DNA from: Planctomycetaceae bacterium | GTDB taxonomy: Bacteria; Planctomycetota; Planctomycetia; Pirellulales; Thermoguttaceae | NCBI GenBank assembly: GCA_009783865.1 | Contig: WRCR01000078.1 | Span: 1 to 11,706 of the forward strand | Direction of reading: 5' to 3' | Length of the DNA: 11,706 nucleotides | Shown: piece after piece, positions 1-7,228 of the stretch | How positions within the stretch are numbered: position 1 is the first letter of the stretch | How the letters are laid out: the number at the start of each line of letters is the position of its first letter | Notes under the pieces: model-generated | What the model was told of the DNA's origin: nothing | The model's input: only the letters and a program-made list of their open reading frames with translations | Database searches by the model: none | Position numbers and translations under genes: made by a program

Positions 1-1632
1 CCGCAACTGCCGCCGCCCGATATTAACAGCAAATCGCAGCAGAAAATCTTCAAGTTAAATCAGGTACTCTTTGAACCGATACCAAGATCTATCCCCTTTT
101 ACGAACTCGATGCCATAGCGGCGAAATACACCGCAATGGATAAAGTCAGCATGTACGACCTGTACCGCATGGTTGTCGAAATCGATGCCCTGTTTGACAA
201 AAGGCACGTTCTCGCCCGAGCGGGACTTCCGGTTCAGGACGTTGATGGGGGAATCGTTAGAGTACAAATCATAGAAGGACGGGAAAGCCGAAGAACCATC
301 ACGACGAAAGCACCGCCTTGCTTCGGCATCGGAAAAAATCCGTATTATCCAACTGCGACGTATCGCTTGTTTGACAAGTATTTCGTCCAAAAGCAATTTC
401 ACTTTTCCGGCAGACAGTCGTTCAATGTCCAAAAACTGGAGGACGAAATCCTGCGGTACAATCGAACGTTCCGCAGTCAACTTGCAGCGGAAATCGAACC
501 GGGCGAGAATTTGGGAAATTGTACGCTCAAGTTGACCCGCCTGCTGCCGCAGCCGATTTCCGGCGGATACTTCATCGACAATTCAGGCAGGGCATCGTCA
601 GGACGCATCCGCAACGGAGTGTACATGAACCTGTCGGACATACTGGGGTTGAACGACTCCTTTTTTGTTTCCTACGATAAAACGGAAGGAACCTCGTCAT
701 TATCCATGCAGGGCGACATTCCCGTCAGTAGGTGTGGCACCTTTTTCGAGATGTCATATTACTACGGCGAGCCGAAAACAATTTCGGGTGCCTTTGCGAT
801 TCTTAACATCAATGGAACTTCGGAACAATATCGTCCCGGTTTCCGTCAGATACTCATCAACAAAAAAGAACATCGCTTGGATGCGACGCTGCATTATCAG
901 AACTACCGCTCGGAGACGTTTTTCGACACGTTCTTAAACTATGCGGAAAAACACGATGCTCTGACTTTCGGCTTGGAATATTCCCAGCGGAAGTCGAAAT
1001 CCGCTCTGTTCGCTGGTTTATCTGTCGTTGCCGGTCACTCGAAGACGCTGGCACCGATTCCGGCAGAATATGTTGACAACGATTTTTGTCTGATGAAACT
1101 GAACCTGATGAAAATTTGGTATCCGAACAATAAGTGGACGTTCATTCTTCGCGGCAACGGCAGTGCTGCCTTGTCAATGCTGCCGCAGAGTCAGGTTTTC
1201 CAGATAGGCGGTATGGCAACTGTTCGAGGGACACCCGAAGCGATGATGAGCGGCGATTCCGGCTATCTGGTCAGTGCGGAAGGACGGTATCTTATTTGGA
1301 ACGGCTGCGGCTCCAAGTCGAAATATCACAGTCAGAGATGTGATTCCTTCGTCAATTATTGGAAAAACGATTGGAAGGAAAACTCGAAGGCGGAACTCTT
1401 CGCATTCTTTGACCACGGCGGCGTATTTTACAGGAAGCCGCTCGCCCTTTCCACACATCCCTCGGACTTCTTGTTCAGTATCGGTGTCGGTACAAACATA
1501 CTAATTGGAAGACATTGTGCGATGTCTTGCGGCTATGGACAACCGCTCTTCACGGCAGAAAGTCATCTGGAAGCATACCGAAATCTGCTCCGGCACGGCA
1601 ACGCCTTTTTCACGGCAAGAGTCATGTTTTGA
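1..1632 (+). CDS. Two-partner secretion outer-membrane transporter (TpsB, ShlB/FhaC/HecB family), 5' end missing
   Basis: The reading frame is open from base 1, so at least 543 residues are present and the start and signal peptide lie outside the window; the first ATG at 136 falls inside a conserved domain and is not the real start. A Pro-rich linker (PQLPPPD) leads into a POTRA domain at about residues 15-97, with the typical pattern of a tyrosine/leucine-rich helix, then LPVQDVDGG and VQIIEGR. A second POTRA-like stretch follows, then a beta-barrel of the ShlB type. Near residue 408 is VRGT followed by GDSGYLVSAEGRY, matching the loop-6 VRGY/F motif that plugs the pore in this family. FFDHGGVF lies further on, and the protein ends in Phe (ARVMF), the outer-membrane insertion signal. 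Such proteins export a large TpsA partner (adhesin or haemolysin type); none is seen here, so it would be upstream or elsewhere. It converges with the gene at 1746. Confidence 0.82.
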   Translation, partial: PQLPPPDINSKSQQKIFKLNQVLFEPIPRSIPFYELDAIAAKYTAMDKVSMYDLYRMVVEIDALFDKRHVLARAGLPVQDVDGGIVRVQIIEGRESRRTITTKAPPCFGIGKNPYYPTATYRLFDKYFVQKQFHFSGRQSFNVQKLEDEILRYNRTFRSQLAAEIEPGENLGNCTLKLTRLLPQPISGGYFIDNSGRASSGRIRNGVYMNLSDILGLNDSFFVSYDKTEGTSSLSMQGDIPVSRCGTFFEMSYYYGEPKTISGAFAILNINGTSEQYRPGFRQILINKKEHRLDATLHYQNYRSETFFDTFLNYAEKHDALTFGLEYSQRKSKSALFAGLSVVAGHSKTLAPIPAEYVDNDFCLMKLNLMKIWYPNNKWTFILRGNGSAALSMLPQSQVFQIGGMATVRGTPEAMMSGDSGYLVSAEGRYLIWNGCGSKSKYHSQRCDSFVNYWKNDWKENSKAELFAFFDHGGVFYRKPLALSTHPSDFLFSIGVGTNILIGRHCAMSCGYGQPLFTAESHLEAYRNLLRHGNAFFTARVMF

Positions 1633-1690
1633 AAAACCCTACTGTCCGCCGCTCACTATTCGCTACTCACCACCAATTGTCAAAATAGAT

Positions 1691-1740
1691 AAAATAACGG
1701 GTTATTACACCGTTTATTTCCCGCGCAAAAACGGGTATAA
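1691..1740. terminator. Weak hairpins in convergent intergenic gap
   Basis: The 113-nt gap between two converging genes must stop both transcripts. AACGG (1696-1700) can pair with CCGTT (1710-1714) around a 9-nt loop, with A/T-rich flanks. CCCG (1720-1723) can pair with CGGG (1732-1735), followed by TATAATTTTG. Both stems are short and neither has a clean U-tract, so the call is weak and rests mostly on context. Confidence 0.2.
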
Positions 1741-1745
1741 TTTTG

Positions 1746-4697
1746 TCACAATTTCTCAATCTTCTCAATCATCGCTCCGACTTTTTGCCGGTGTTCCAGC
1801 AGCGGGCGCGGGTCAATAGAAAAATCGGTCATCGTTTTCGTTACCGCTTCGGGAACTTTGAGCAGTGTTTCGGCGGCTTTGCGGTCAACTGCCGAAATCT
1901 TGTCCGCCTTGCTTTTCAACAGTTCACGAAGACGGTAAAACATTTCGTAGTCCTCGACACCTTCACGTATCATCTCCCAGCGGATACTCGACACCGGCTT
2001 GTCGAAAACGGGCTTGCCTTCGTTAAGTCCCGGCACAGCAGCGGAAAGCGGTGGATATATGAACCGACCATCGCCGTTGCCCCAATGTTGTTTAGTACCA
2101 GACGGTGTTGAATAACCGCTGACGTAACCCATCGGGTCTTCGTAAGGATTCTGGAAACTGTTCGGAAAAGCCGTCCCGCTGTGCCAATAAGTTGATTCCC
2201 AAACGAGCGAGCCGACAATGCCGCGCTGCCATGCCTGCCAATGCCAAGTCCGCAATTCCGTCGCCGGATGGTCAATGAACAACGTGCAATACGGTGCTTT
2301 CGGACCGGTACAGACGTACCACCAGAACCTTTCGCCTTTGTCCATCCGTTTGCGGGCTAAATCCTCTTGGAAATGATGCGAAACCGGACACCAAATATCA
2401 AACGAGGTACCGAAGCGGTCTAATACCGGCATGAGTTTATCGTCCGAAAGCATAACGGTCATAAAACGGGCAAGTCCCGGAGCATATTTCTGCAACTTTG
2501 CCGTTCCGGCAGCGACGAACTCGTAATCGTGTTCACCCGGTTCGTCGAACCAATAGACGTATGACTTTTCGAGCCAGTTCTTGTTCTTCAGAAAGCCGAC
2601 CAGTTTCGTGTAGTAGTCGGTCATCATGGCATGATACTGCGGGGTGTCCTCGCCGTACTTTCCGATGGACGGCGGATAGCGTTCATGGAAGGTGCCGCCG
2701 CCGAGACCCTGACCGGGAACTGTGAAATTCGTGAAATTGAATTTGTCGAGTACCCGGCTCATTTCCTTTTCGTAACGGGAAAAATCGATTTCGCAGTACG
2801 ACTTTGCCGGTTCCTCGTCATTGGGAACCCATTTGACTCCGAAATTGTCAAACGGCGTGGGATTGTAAATGCTGATGCGCTGGTCGGCAAAACATTGGAG
2901 ATACATCTCAAGAACGCGCCGCCGGTCAGCATCGGTCTTGGCGTTGTGATAATTCGCCGCCTGATGAGGATTAAAACCGTATGCCGTTTCAATATGATTT
3001 TCCTTTGGCAGCGCAAAATCCCAAACGTGAACGGTGTAGGGTATTTCCACCGCCCCAAAATTGTCGTCATCTGATGTCAGATGAATCGTCCCTTTGTATT
3101 TTCCGGCTGGAACATTTGCTGGAATTTTGACCTTCACCCAAATCGGTTGGTTTTTATTCGCTTCAATGTCAATCGGTTTGTCCAACGGCGGCAATGCGTC
3201 GGGCCAATAACCGATAATACCGGTTCCATCGGTCTTCGAATGGACGAAATGATAATAAGCGTACAGTATTTCAACACGGTCAGGAGAAATTGCCGCACCG
3301 TTGGAACCTGTCAGCGGCGTTGCCTTTGCTTTCAGACCCTTGATAGGTTCGGTACTGCGAAGTACCAGTTGAAAGGTCTCGATGTCATTCTTACCAGCGA
3401 ATATCTCAATATATTTTTGTGTATTCGCCGCCGGTACTGGTCGGTCGCGGGAAACTTTCCAGTCGGCTTCGCACCACCATAAACTCGTTTTCTCACCGGC
3501 GTTGTAGGGGGCGAAATAACCGTAATCGCTCCGGTGCAAGGGATGCGTCGAAGTCGTCAGCGTGAAGGTTTTGCCGTTGACGATGAATTTTTGTTCGATT
3601 TCCCCCGGAGAACCGGAGGTTTTCAATGGGAAAACCTGTTCTTTCGTTTCGCCGATTTCTCGAATTCGGACTTTGCCGTCCGCCGTTAGTATAATTACAT
3701 CGGCAGCATCAGCGGTCGAGGCCGCAATAAACGTTTCACCTTGAGCGTTGAATGTCTTTGTTTTAATTCCCCGATGTTCTGCTACCAGCGGGGCTTCCAG
3801 TCCGATGCTTTCGACTTGGAAATTACTGCCTTGCAGTCCCCGAATGCGGAGATAAAGTCGTTCCATCGGGAAAGCGATCCGCGGTATCGTGAATTGATGT
3901 GTACCGGTTTTGCCGATACGTCCGAGTTCCGTCCAGCGGGTTTCCCCGTCTCGGCTGACTTCTACGGTGCCTTCACCGGCAGCGTGATAGCAGCAGCCAA
4001 TAGTGATAGTACCGCCGTCAAATTCAATGGGGTGGTGTGAACCGGGAAACGTCAAATAGAAACAGTACAAGACGCTGGAGTGTTCGTTCAAACACCAGCG
4101 ATTCGAATTGAAGGTAGCGTCCGAATAGATAAGCGGACGATGGATATTCGTAGTGTTTCCGCCGAGCCAGCCGTTGAATCGATATACTCCGTCCCGAATG
4201 GATTCGCTGCCGTCGAGAAGCAGAGTTGTCGGACCGACCGTAACTTCCTTGTACACCGGTATGACGTGTTCGAGTTTGATATTCCGAAACTGGAAGGTTC
4301 CCGTTGATTCCCACTGACCGACACGGAGTGGGGTTTCCTCTGTCGTGTTCTGAAGTCGGAAGCAAAATGATTCGTTTTTCCATTCGTTTTTGGCGGCGGT
4401 ATAGTCCCGACTGAACGATTCAAGTCCGCAGGGTATGCAGCCGCCGTGGGAATCGGCACCGCGAATCGACACCGAGTACCGGTAAAAACCGCCGGGACGC
4501 AGTTTCACGTTAGGACTTCGCCAGTATGAAGAAACATTGTCTTTGCCCGCTGCTTCAAGCGTGGTTGCATCAACAATCTTGCCCGTGCCGGTAAGTTTCC
4601 ATGTATCAAAGCCGGGGATAGGAATTTCCGCAGCACTAATAGTGCCGAAGAAAAGAAATGATAAAACGGCGGTCAACGCCGGGATTGCCGATTTCAT
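1746..4697 (-). CDS. Secreted GH123/DUF4091-like putative glycoside hydrolase with N-terminal beta-sandwich domains
   Basis: Predicted 983-residue exported protein. I start it at the ATG at 4697 because GGAG lies 6 nt upstream and the product opens with a signal peptide (MKSAIPALTAVLSFLFFGTISA then AE); the in-frame TTG at 4709 overlaps that Shine-Dalgarno and is less likely. Residues of about 30-300 look like one or two beta-sandwich, carbohydrate-binding-like domains. Residues of about 420-560 resemble the domain that precedes the barrel in GH123/DUF4091 proteins (YWPDALPPL at 497-505, then VPAGKYKGTI). The barrel region (about 560-880) holds YWFDEP with adjacent Asp718-Glu719, the position of the catalytic Asp-Glu pair of GH123 beta-N-acetylgalactosaminidases. 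The family hallmark WEMIREGVEDYEMFYRLREL lies near 907-926. I infer a periplasmic or secreted glycosidase, possibly on N-acetylated sugars; the substrate is unproven. It is the last gene of the leftward glycosidase set and may have its own promoter, as 119 nt separate it from the gene before. Confidence 0.8.
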   Translation of the reverse strand: MKSAIPALTAVLSFLFFGTISAAEIPIPGFDTWKLTGTGKIVDATTLEAAGKDNVSSYWRSPNVKLRPGGFYRYSVSIRGADSHGGCIPCGLESFSRDYTAAKNEWKNESFCFRLQNTTEETPLRVGQWESTGTFQFRNIKLEHVIPVYKEVTVGPTTLLLDGSESIRDGVYRFNGWLGGNTTNIHRPLIYSDATFNSNRWCLNEHSSVLYCFYLTFPGSHHPIEFDGGTITIGCCYHAAGEGTVEVSRDGETRWTELGRIGKTGTHQFTIPRIAFPMERLYLRIRGLQGSNFQVESIGLEAPLVAEHRGIKTKTFNAQGETFIAASTADAADVIILTADGKVRIREIGETKEQVFPLKTSGSPGEIEQKFIVNGKTFTLTTSTHPLHRSDYGYFAPYNAGEKTSLWWCEADWKVSRDRPVPAANTQKYIEIFAGKNDIETFQLVLRSTEPIKGLKAKATPLTGSNGAAISPDRVEILYAYYHFVHSKTDGTGIIGYWPDALPPLDKPIDIEANKNQPIWVKVKIPANVPAGKYKGTIHLTSDDDNFGAVEIPYTVHVWDFALPKENHIETAYGFNPHQAANYHNAKTDADRRRVLEMYLQCFADQRISIYNPTPFDNFGVKWVPNDEEPAKSYCEIDFSRYEKEMSRVLDKFNFTNFTVPGQGLGGGTFHERYPPSIGKYGEDTPQYHAMMTDYYTKLVGFLKNKNWLEKSYVYWFDEPGEHDYEFVAAGTAKLQKYAPGLARFMTVMLSDDKLMPVLDRFGTSFDIWCPVSHHFQEDLARKRMDKGERFWWYVCTGPKAPYCTLFIDHPATELRTWHWQAWQRGIVGSLVWESTYWHSGTAFPNSFQNPYEDPMGYVSGYSTPSGTKQHWGNGDGRFIYPPLSAAVPGLNEGKPVFDKPVSSIRWEMIREGVEDYEMFYRLRELLKSKADKISAVDRKAAETLLKVPEAVTKTMTDFSIDPRPLLEHRQKVGAMIEKIEKL

Positions 4698-4703
4698 GAT
4701 GGT

Positions 4704-4707
4704 CTCC
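4704..4707 (-). promoter_or_regulatory. Ribosome binding site that decides the start of the GH123-like gene
   Basis: On the - strand the sequence reads TTGGAGACCATCATG. GGAG is spaced 6 nt from the ATG at 4697, whereas the upstream TTG codon overlaps the GGAG itself and so could not use it. Confidence 0.6.
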
Positions 4708-4723
4708 AATGGTTAAAAAATTG

Positions 4724-4789
4724 TTTTTCACACGAAGGCACAAAGGCACGGAGGAATCCCTTTGTGCCTCCGTGCCTTTGTGCGAAAAA
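4724..4789. repeat. Long palindromic element (17-bp perfect inverted repeat) between two glycosidase genes
   Basis: The left arm 4738-4754 (GCACAAAGGCACGGAGG) is the exact reverse complement of the right arm 4767-4783, with a 12-nt loop. Outside an unpaired 8-nt bulge, TTTTTC (4724-4729) can also pair with GAAAAA (4784-4789). Each arm is built from repeated 8-nt units of the GGCACAAA / GGCACGGA kind, so a second fold is possible: 4737-4746 with 4759-4768, 10 bp. It lies in the 119-nt gap after the DUF6259-like gene. In neither direction does a U-tract follow directly, so it is not a textbook intrinsic terminator, though it could attenuate or stabilise mRNA. From memory, related strings such as CACGAAGGCACAAAGGCACG occur as dispersed intergenic repeats in many environmental bacteria. 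Confidence 0.8.
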
Positions 4790-4816
4790 AATCAGTTAAT
4801 TTCGTAATACGATGTC

Positions 4817-7192
4817 TTATTTTACCATAATTTCCCACGCGAAAACACTCTCCGCTGGAAAAACGACCGGCTGTGTCAATGCCGCAGGTTCAAGCGTTTT
4901 TTCAACGCCTTCAGGACCGATTTGACGAATCGTAATGTTGTTCTTGTCCAATCCGATTTCAGATAAGTCAACGCTAAATCGGCTCGTGATGGATTCCTCG
5001 GACATATTGACGAAGAGCAAAATTGCCGATTGCGTCTTGCCGTTCTTCACGATTTTCCAGCAGCCGGTACGAACAGCAGGTCCCGTAATGAGCGGCGAAT
5101 TATAAAAGTTCCAATCCGCTGTGACAGTCGGCAATTCACAGGGCAAATCCGGTGGGCGGCACATTTCGCCCTTATAAAAATAATGCCGCACCTGATGCCG
5201 TAATCGAACTGCCTTTCGCTGGAACGGAAACTTGTCTGCTTCGTCGATGATAGTCGGTACAAACCAGCCTATCTGTTCGCCGAAGCAAAGCGACTCCGCC
5301 GTTTTCATACGGCAGGCAAGCGGCTCTATCGTTACTTTCCAACCGGGAACAGTCCGCTCGGCATAGACCTTTCCAGCGCGATAATCACGCCCAAGCATTT
5401 GAACTGCTCCGCCATATACCGCCGCAAAAGCAGGAATTTGATTCGCCTGCTGATGATGCCAAGTTAAAAAACCGTCAACTATCGACAAACTGGTTTCACC
5501 GGTACACTCCGATGTTATTACCCTGTCACGTAGCGCATTCGGATTCGATTGTAATTGTTTCTTGACGGTGTCATTCAACGGATGGTCTTGCAAGTCGGGA
5601 TTGAGCAAGTCGCTGCGGATTTTATTGAAGATTGCCCGATAACCGTCGTTCCACCAATAACCGCCGCCGAGCGGATGTCCATGAGAGCGGTCGAAACAAA
5701 GTTCAGGAACTGCCGCGGCAACTTGGTCAACATAAACGGCTTTTGTTCCGTTTTCGTTCATCAAGCGCAGAACATTTTCACGGACTTTGCGCTGCCACAC
5801 TTGCGCTGCCGGACACATGTGGGCGAGTTTCACATCGCTGCCGTCCGATTCTTTACTTCCGTAAGAATGTAAGTTAGCGGTACCATCTGCGTTCTTGACC
5901 GCTCCTGCAAATCCTTCTTTGGTGTAAAGGTAATCCTCCATTCCCTTATCCTTCGTATCCCAGAGAAGACCGTTCACATACGGCATGATAAAAATGTCGC
6001 CGTCTTTTTGCATTTCGTCAACTGCTGCTTTGAATCCCTCTCGCGGGAAAAAATGCGGATAGTCGTTGTCGTAAGGAAAGAAGTTCGGACCGTCTTTAGC
6101 ATGCGGATTTGACTTCCACCAGTAATACCAATGAACGGCAGCGGGGACACCGAAGGCATCGCGGAATTTTTTCATTGCCGGTATCATGTCTTCGGGACTG
6201 ACGCGGTACATCGCCCAGAGACAATGTTCCTTGAACCATTGCGGCGAGTCGGTTCTGCCGTTTTCGTTCATTTTTTCACGGGGATACCATGATGCTTCTT
6301 TGCGAACCCAATCGCGGTAAATCATTGCGCCGTCGTACCAATCATTGCGTATAGTCCGCAGCACTACCTTGCCGCCGATATTAAGACGGTTATTCGGCTC
6401 GTACATATTTTCCGCATGAATGGTCGCCCAAAAACTAACTGTGCCGTTCCAAGCGTAATTATCTCTTTTTCCGGCGGCAATACATTCAATAACTTTGCGG
6501 CAGCCCTTTACGTCGTGAAAGCCGACATAGAGTCCGATGTTGTTCGTGCTGCGAAAACCCTGCGCCGGTCTTTTTTCGTTCCAGACGGCGCACCAAGGCA
6601 TCGGAACGCTGTAGCCGGGATAACCGGTGCTGCGCTGAAAATTCTTTTCGCAAGGGTTGGCATAAACCACCCCCGAACCCGTAGGATAAAACAACTTTGT
6701 ATCGGCACCGAAATCCCGAACTGCGATTTGTCCCAGGCGAATGTTGACGAGCGAAATCTTTTCAGAACCCGCAGCGGCGGTCTGCGAAATCTCAATGCCG
6801 GGCTTCGTTGGTTCAGCAGCGATTTGCATTTCAACGGTGATATTATCACCGCCGGTAATTCTCGTGCGTCCTTTCCACGAAAGATGCAGAACGTTTCCTT
6901 TCTTTTCAATAGCGGTTTTGCTCCAGCCGCTGTCGGCAAGAACGGGAAGTTCTTTCCTCTCCGGCGGTGCGCAGATAAACAGCGAAAACAAGGGACGCTG
7001 CGGTGCGGAACAGAAAACGTGTCCCGTCGCTTTGTCCGTCAATGAAACGAGTTGGATTCCTTCGTTGTTGGTTTCGCCGATTTTTTCTACAACCAGTGTC
7101 AAGTCGGCACTTTCGATTGTCTCCGCAGCGGTAACCGATGCCGCAAACAGCAATGGCAGAAAAAGGACGAATGGGAAAAATTTGTTTGTCAT
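4817..7192 (-). CDS. Secreted DUF6259-like putative glycoside hydrolase
   Basis: Predicted 791-residue protein with a clear signal peptide (MTNKFFPFVLFLPLLFAASVTA, then AE). Residues of about 25-290 are beta-rich and resemble the N-terminal super-sandwich domain found in front of (beta/alpha)8-barrel glycosidases. Residues of about 315-650 look like the barrel. They include HWYYWWK (354-360), a stretch around YDNDYPHFFP (374-383) and MPYVNGLLWD (403-412). YVDQ with Asp489 is followed by HGHPLGGGYWW (504-514), then ITSECTGE with Glu562. This pattern matches what I recall of the DUF6259 family, which has no settled activity; Asp489 and Glu562 are my guesses for catalytic acids. A C-terminal beta domain (about 700-791) closes the protein. 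It starts 36 nt after the NamZ-like gene, so the two are probably co-transcribed. I see no strong Shine-Dalgarno before the ATG. Confidence 0.72.
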   Translation of the reverse strand: MTNKFFPFVLFLPLLFAASVTAAETIESADLTLVVEKIGETNNEGIQLVSLTDKATGHVFCSAPQRPLFSLFICAPPERKELPVLADSGWSKTAIEKKGNVLHLSWKGRTRITGGDNITVEMQIAAEPTKPGIEISQTAAAGSEKISLVNIRLGQIAVRDFGADTKLFYPTGSGVVYANPCEKNFQRSTGYPGYSVPMPWCAVWNEKRPAQGFRSTNNIGLYVGFHDVKGCRKVIECIAAGKRDNYAWNGTVSFWATIHAENMYEPNNRLNIGGKVVLRTIRNDWYDGAMIYRDWVRKEASWYPREKMNENGRTDSPQWFKEHCLWAMYRVSPEDMIPAMKKFRDAFGVPAAVHWYYWWKSNPHAKDGPNFFPYDNDYPHFFPREGFKAAVDEMQKDGDIFIMPYVNGLLWDTKDKGMEDYLYTKEGFAGAVKNADGTANLHSYGSKESDGSDVKLAHMCPAAQVWQRKVRENVLRLMNENGTKAVYVDQVAAAVPELCFDRSHGHPLGGGYWWNDGYRAIFNKIRSDLLNPDLQDHPLNDTVKKQLQSNPNALRDRVITSECTGETSLSIVDGFLTWHHQQANQIPAFAAVYGGAVQMLGRDYRAGKVYAERTVPGWKVTIEPLACRMKTAESLCFGEQIGWFVPTIIDEADKFPFQRKAVRLRHQVRHYFYKGEMCRPPDLPCELPTVTADWNFYNSPLITGPAVRTGCWKIVKNGKTQSAILLFVNMSEESITSRFSVDLSEIGLDKNNITIRQIGPEGVEKTLEPAALTQPVVFPAESVFAWEIMVK

Positions 7193-7228
7193 GGGTCTAT
7201 CATTGATAAGGGTTAATGGGGAGTTAAT

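Noticed and set aside
55..480. 141-codon - strand open frame at the left edge
   Set aside because: It is antisense to the POTRA region of the TpsB gene, whose motifs are clear, and shows no family features.
136..1632. Treating the ATG at 136 as the real start of the TpsB gene
   Set aside because: The frame is open to base 1 and the POTRA domain begins near residue 15 of that longer frame, so 136 falls inside the domain and would remove the signal peptide.
4698..4709. TTG at 4709 as the start of the GH123-like gene
   Set aside because: It overlaps the GGAG that is well spaced for the ATG at 4697, and the signal peptide is complete from that ATG.
4724..4789. Calling the palindrome an intrinsic terminator
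   Set aside because: On the - strand the stem is followed by CTTCGTGTG before any T-run, and on the + strand by an A-run; neither is the expected U-tract.
6416..7045. 209-codon + strand open frame opposite the DUF6259-like gene
   Set aside because: No signal peptide, no recognisable domain and no ribosome site, and it lies wholly within a well-supported - strand gene.
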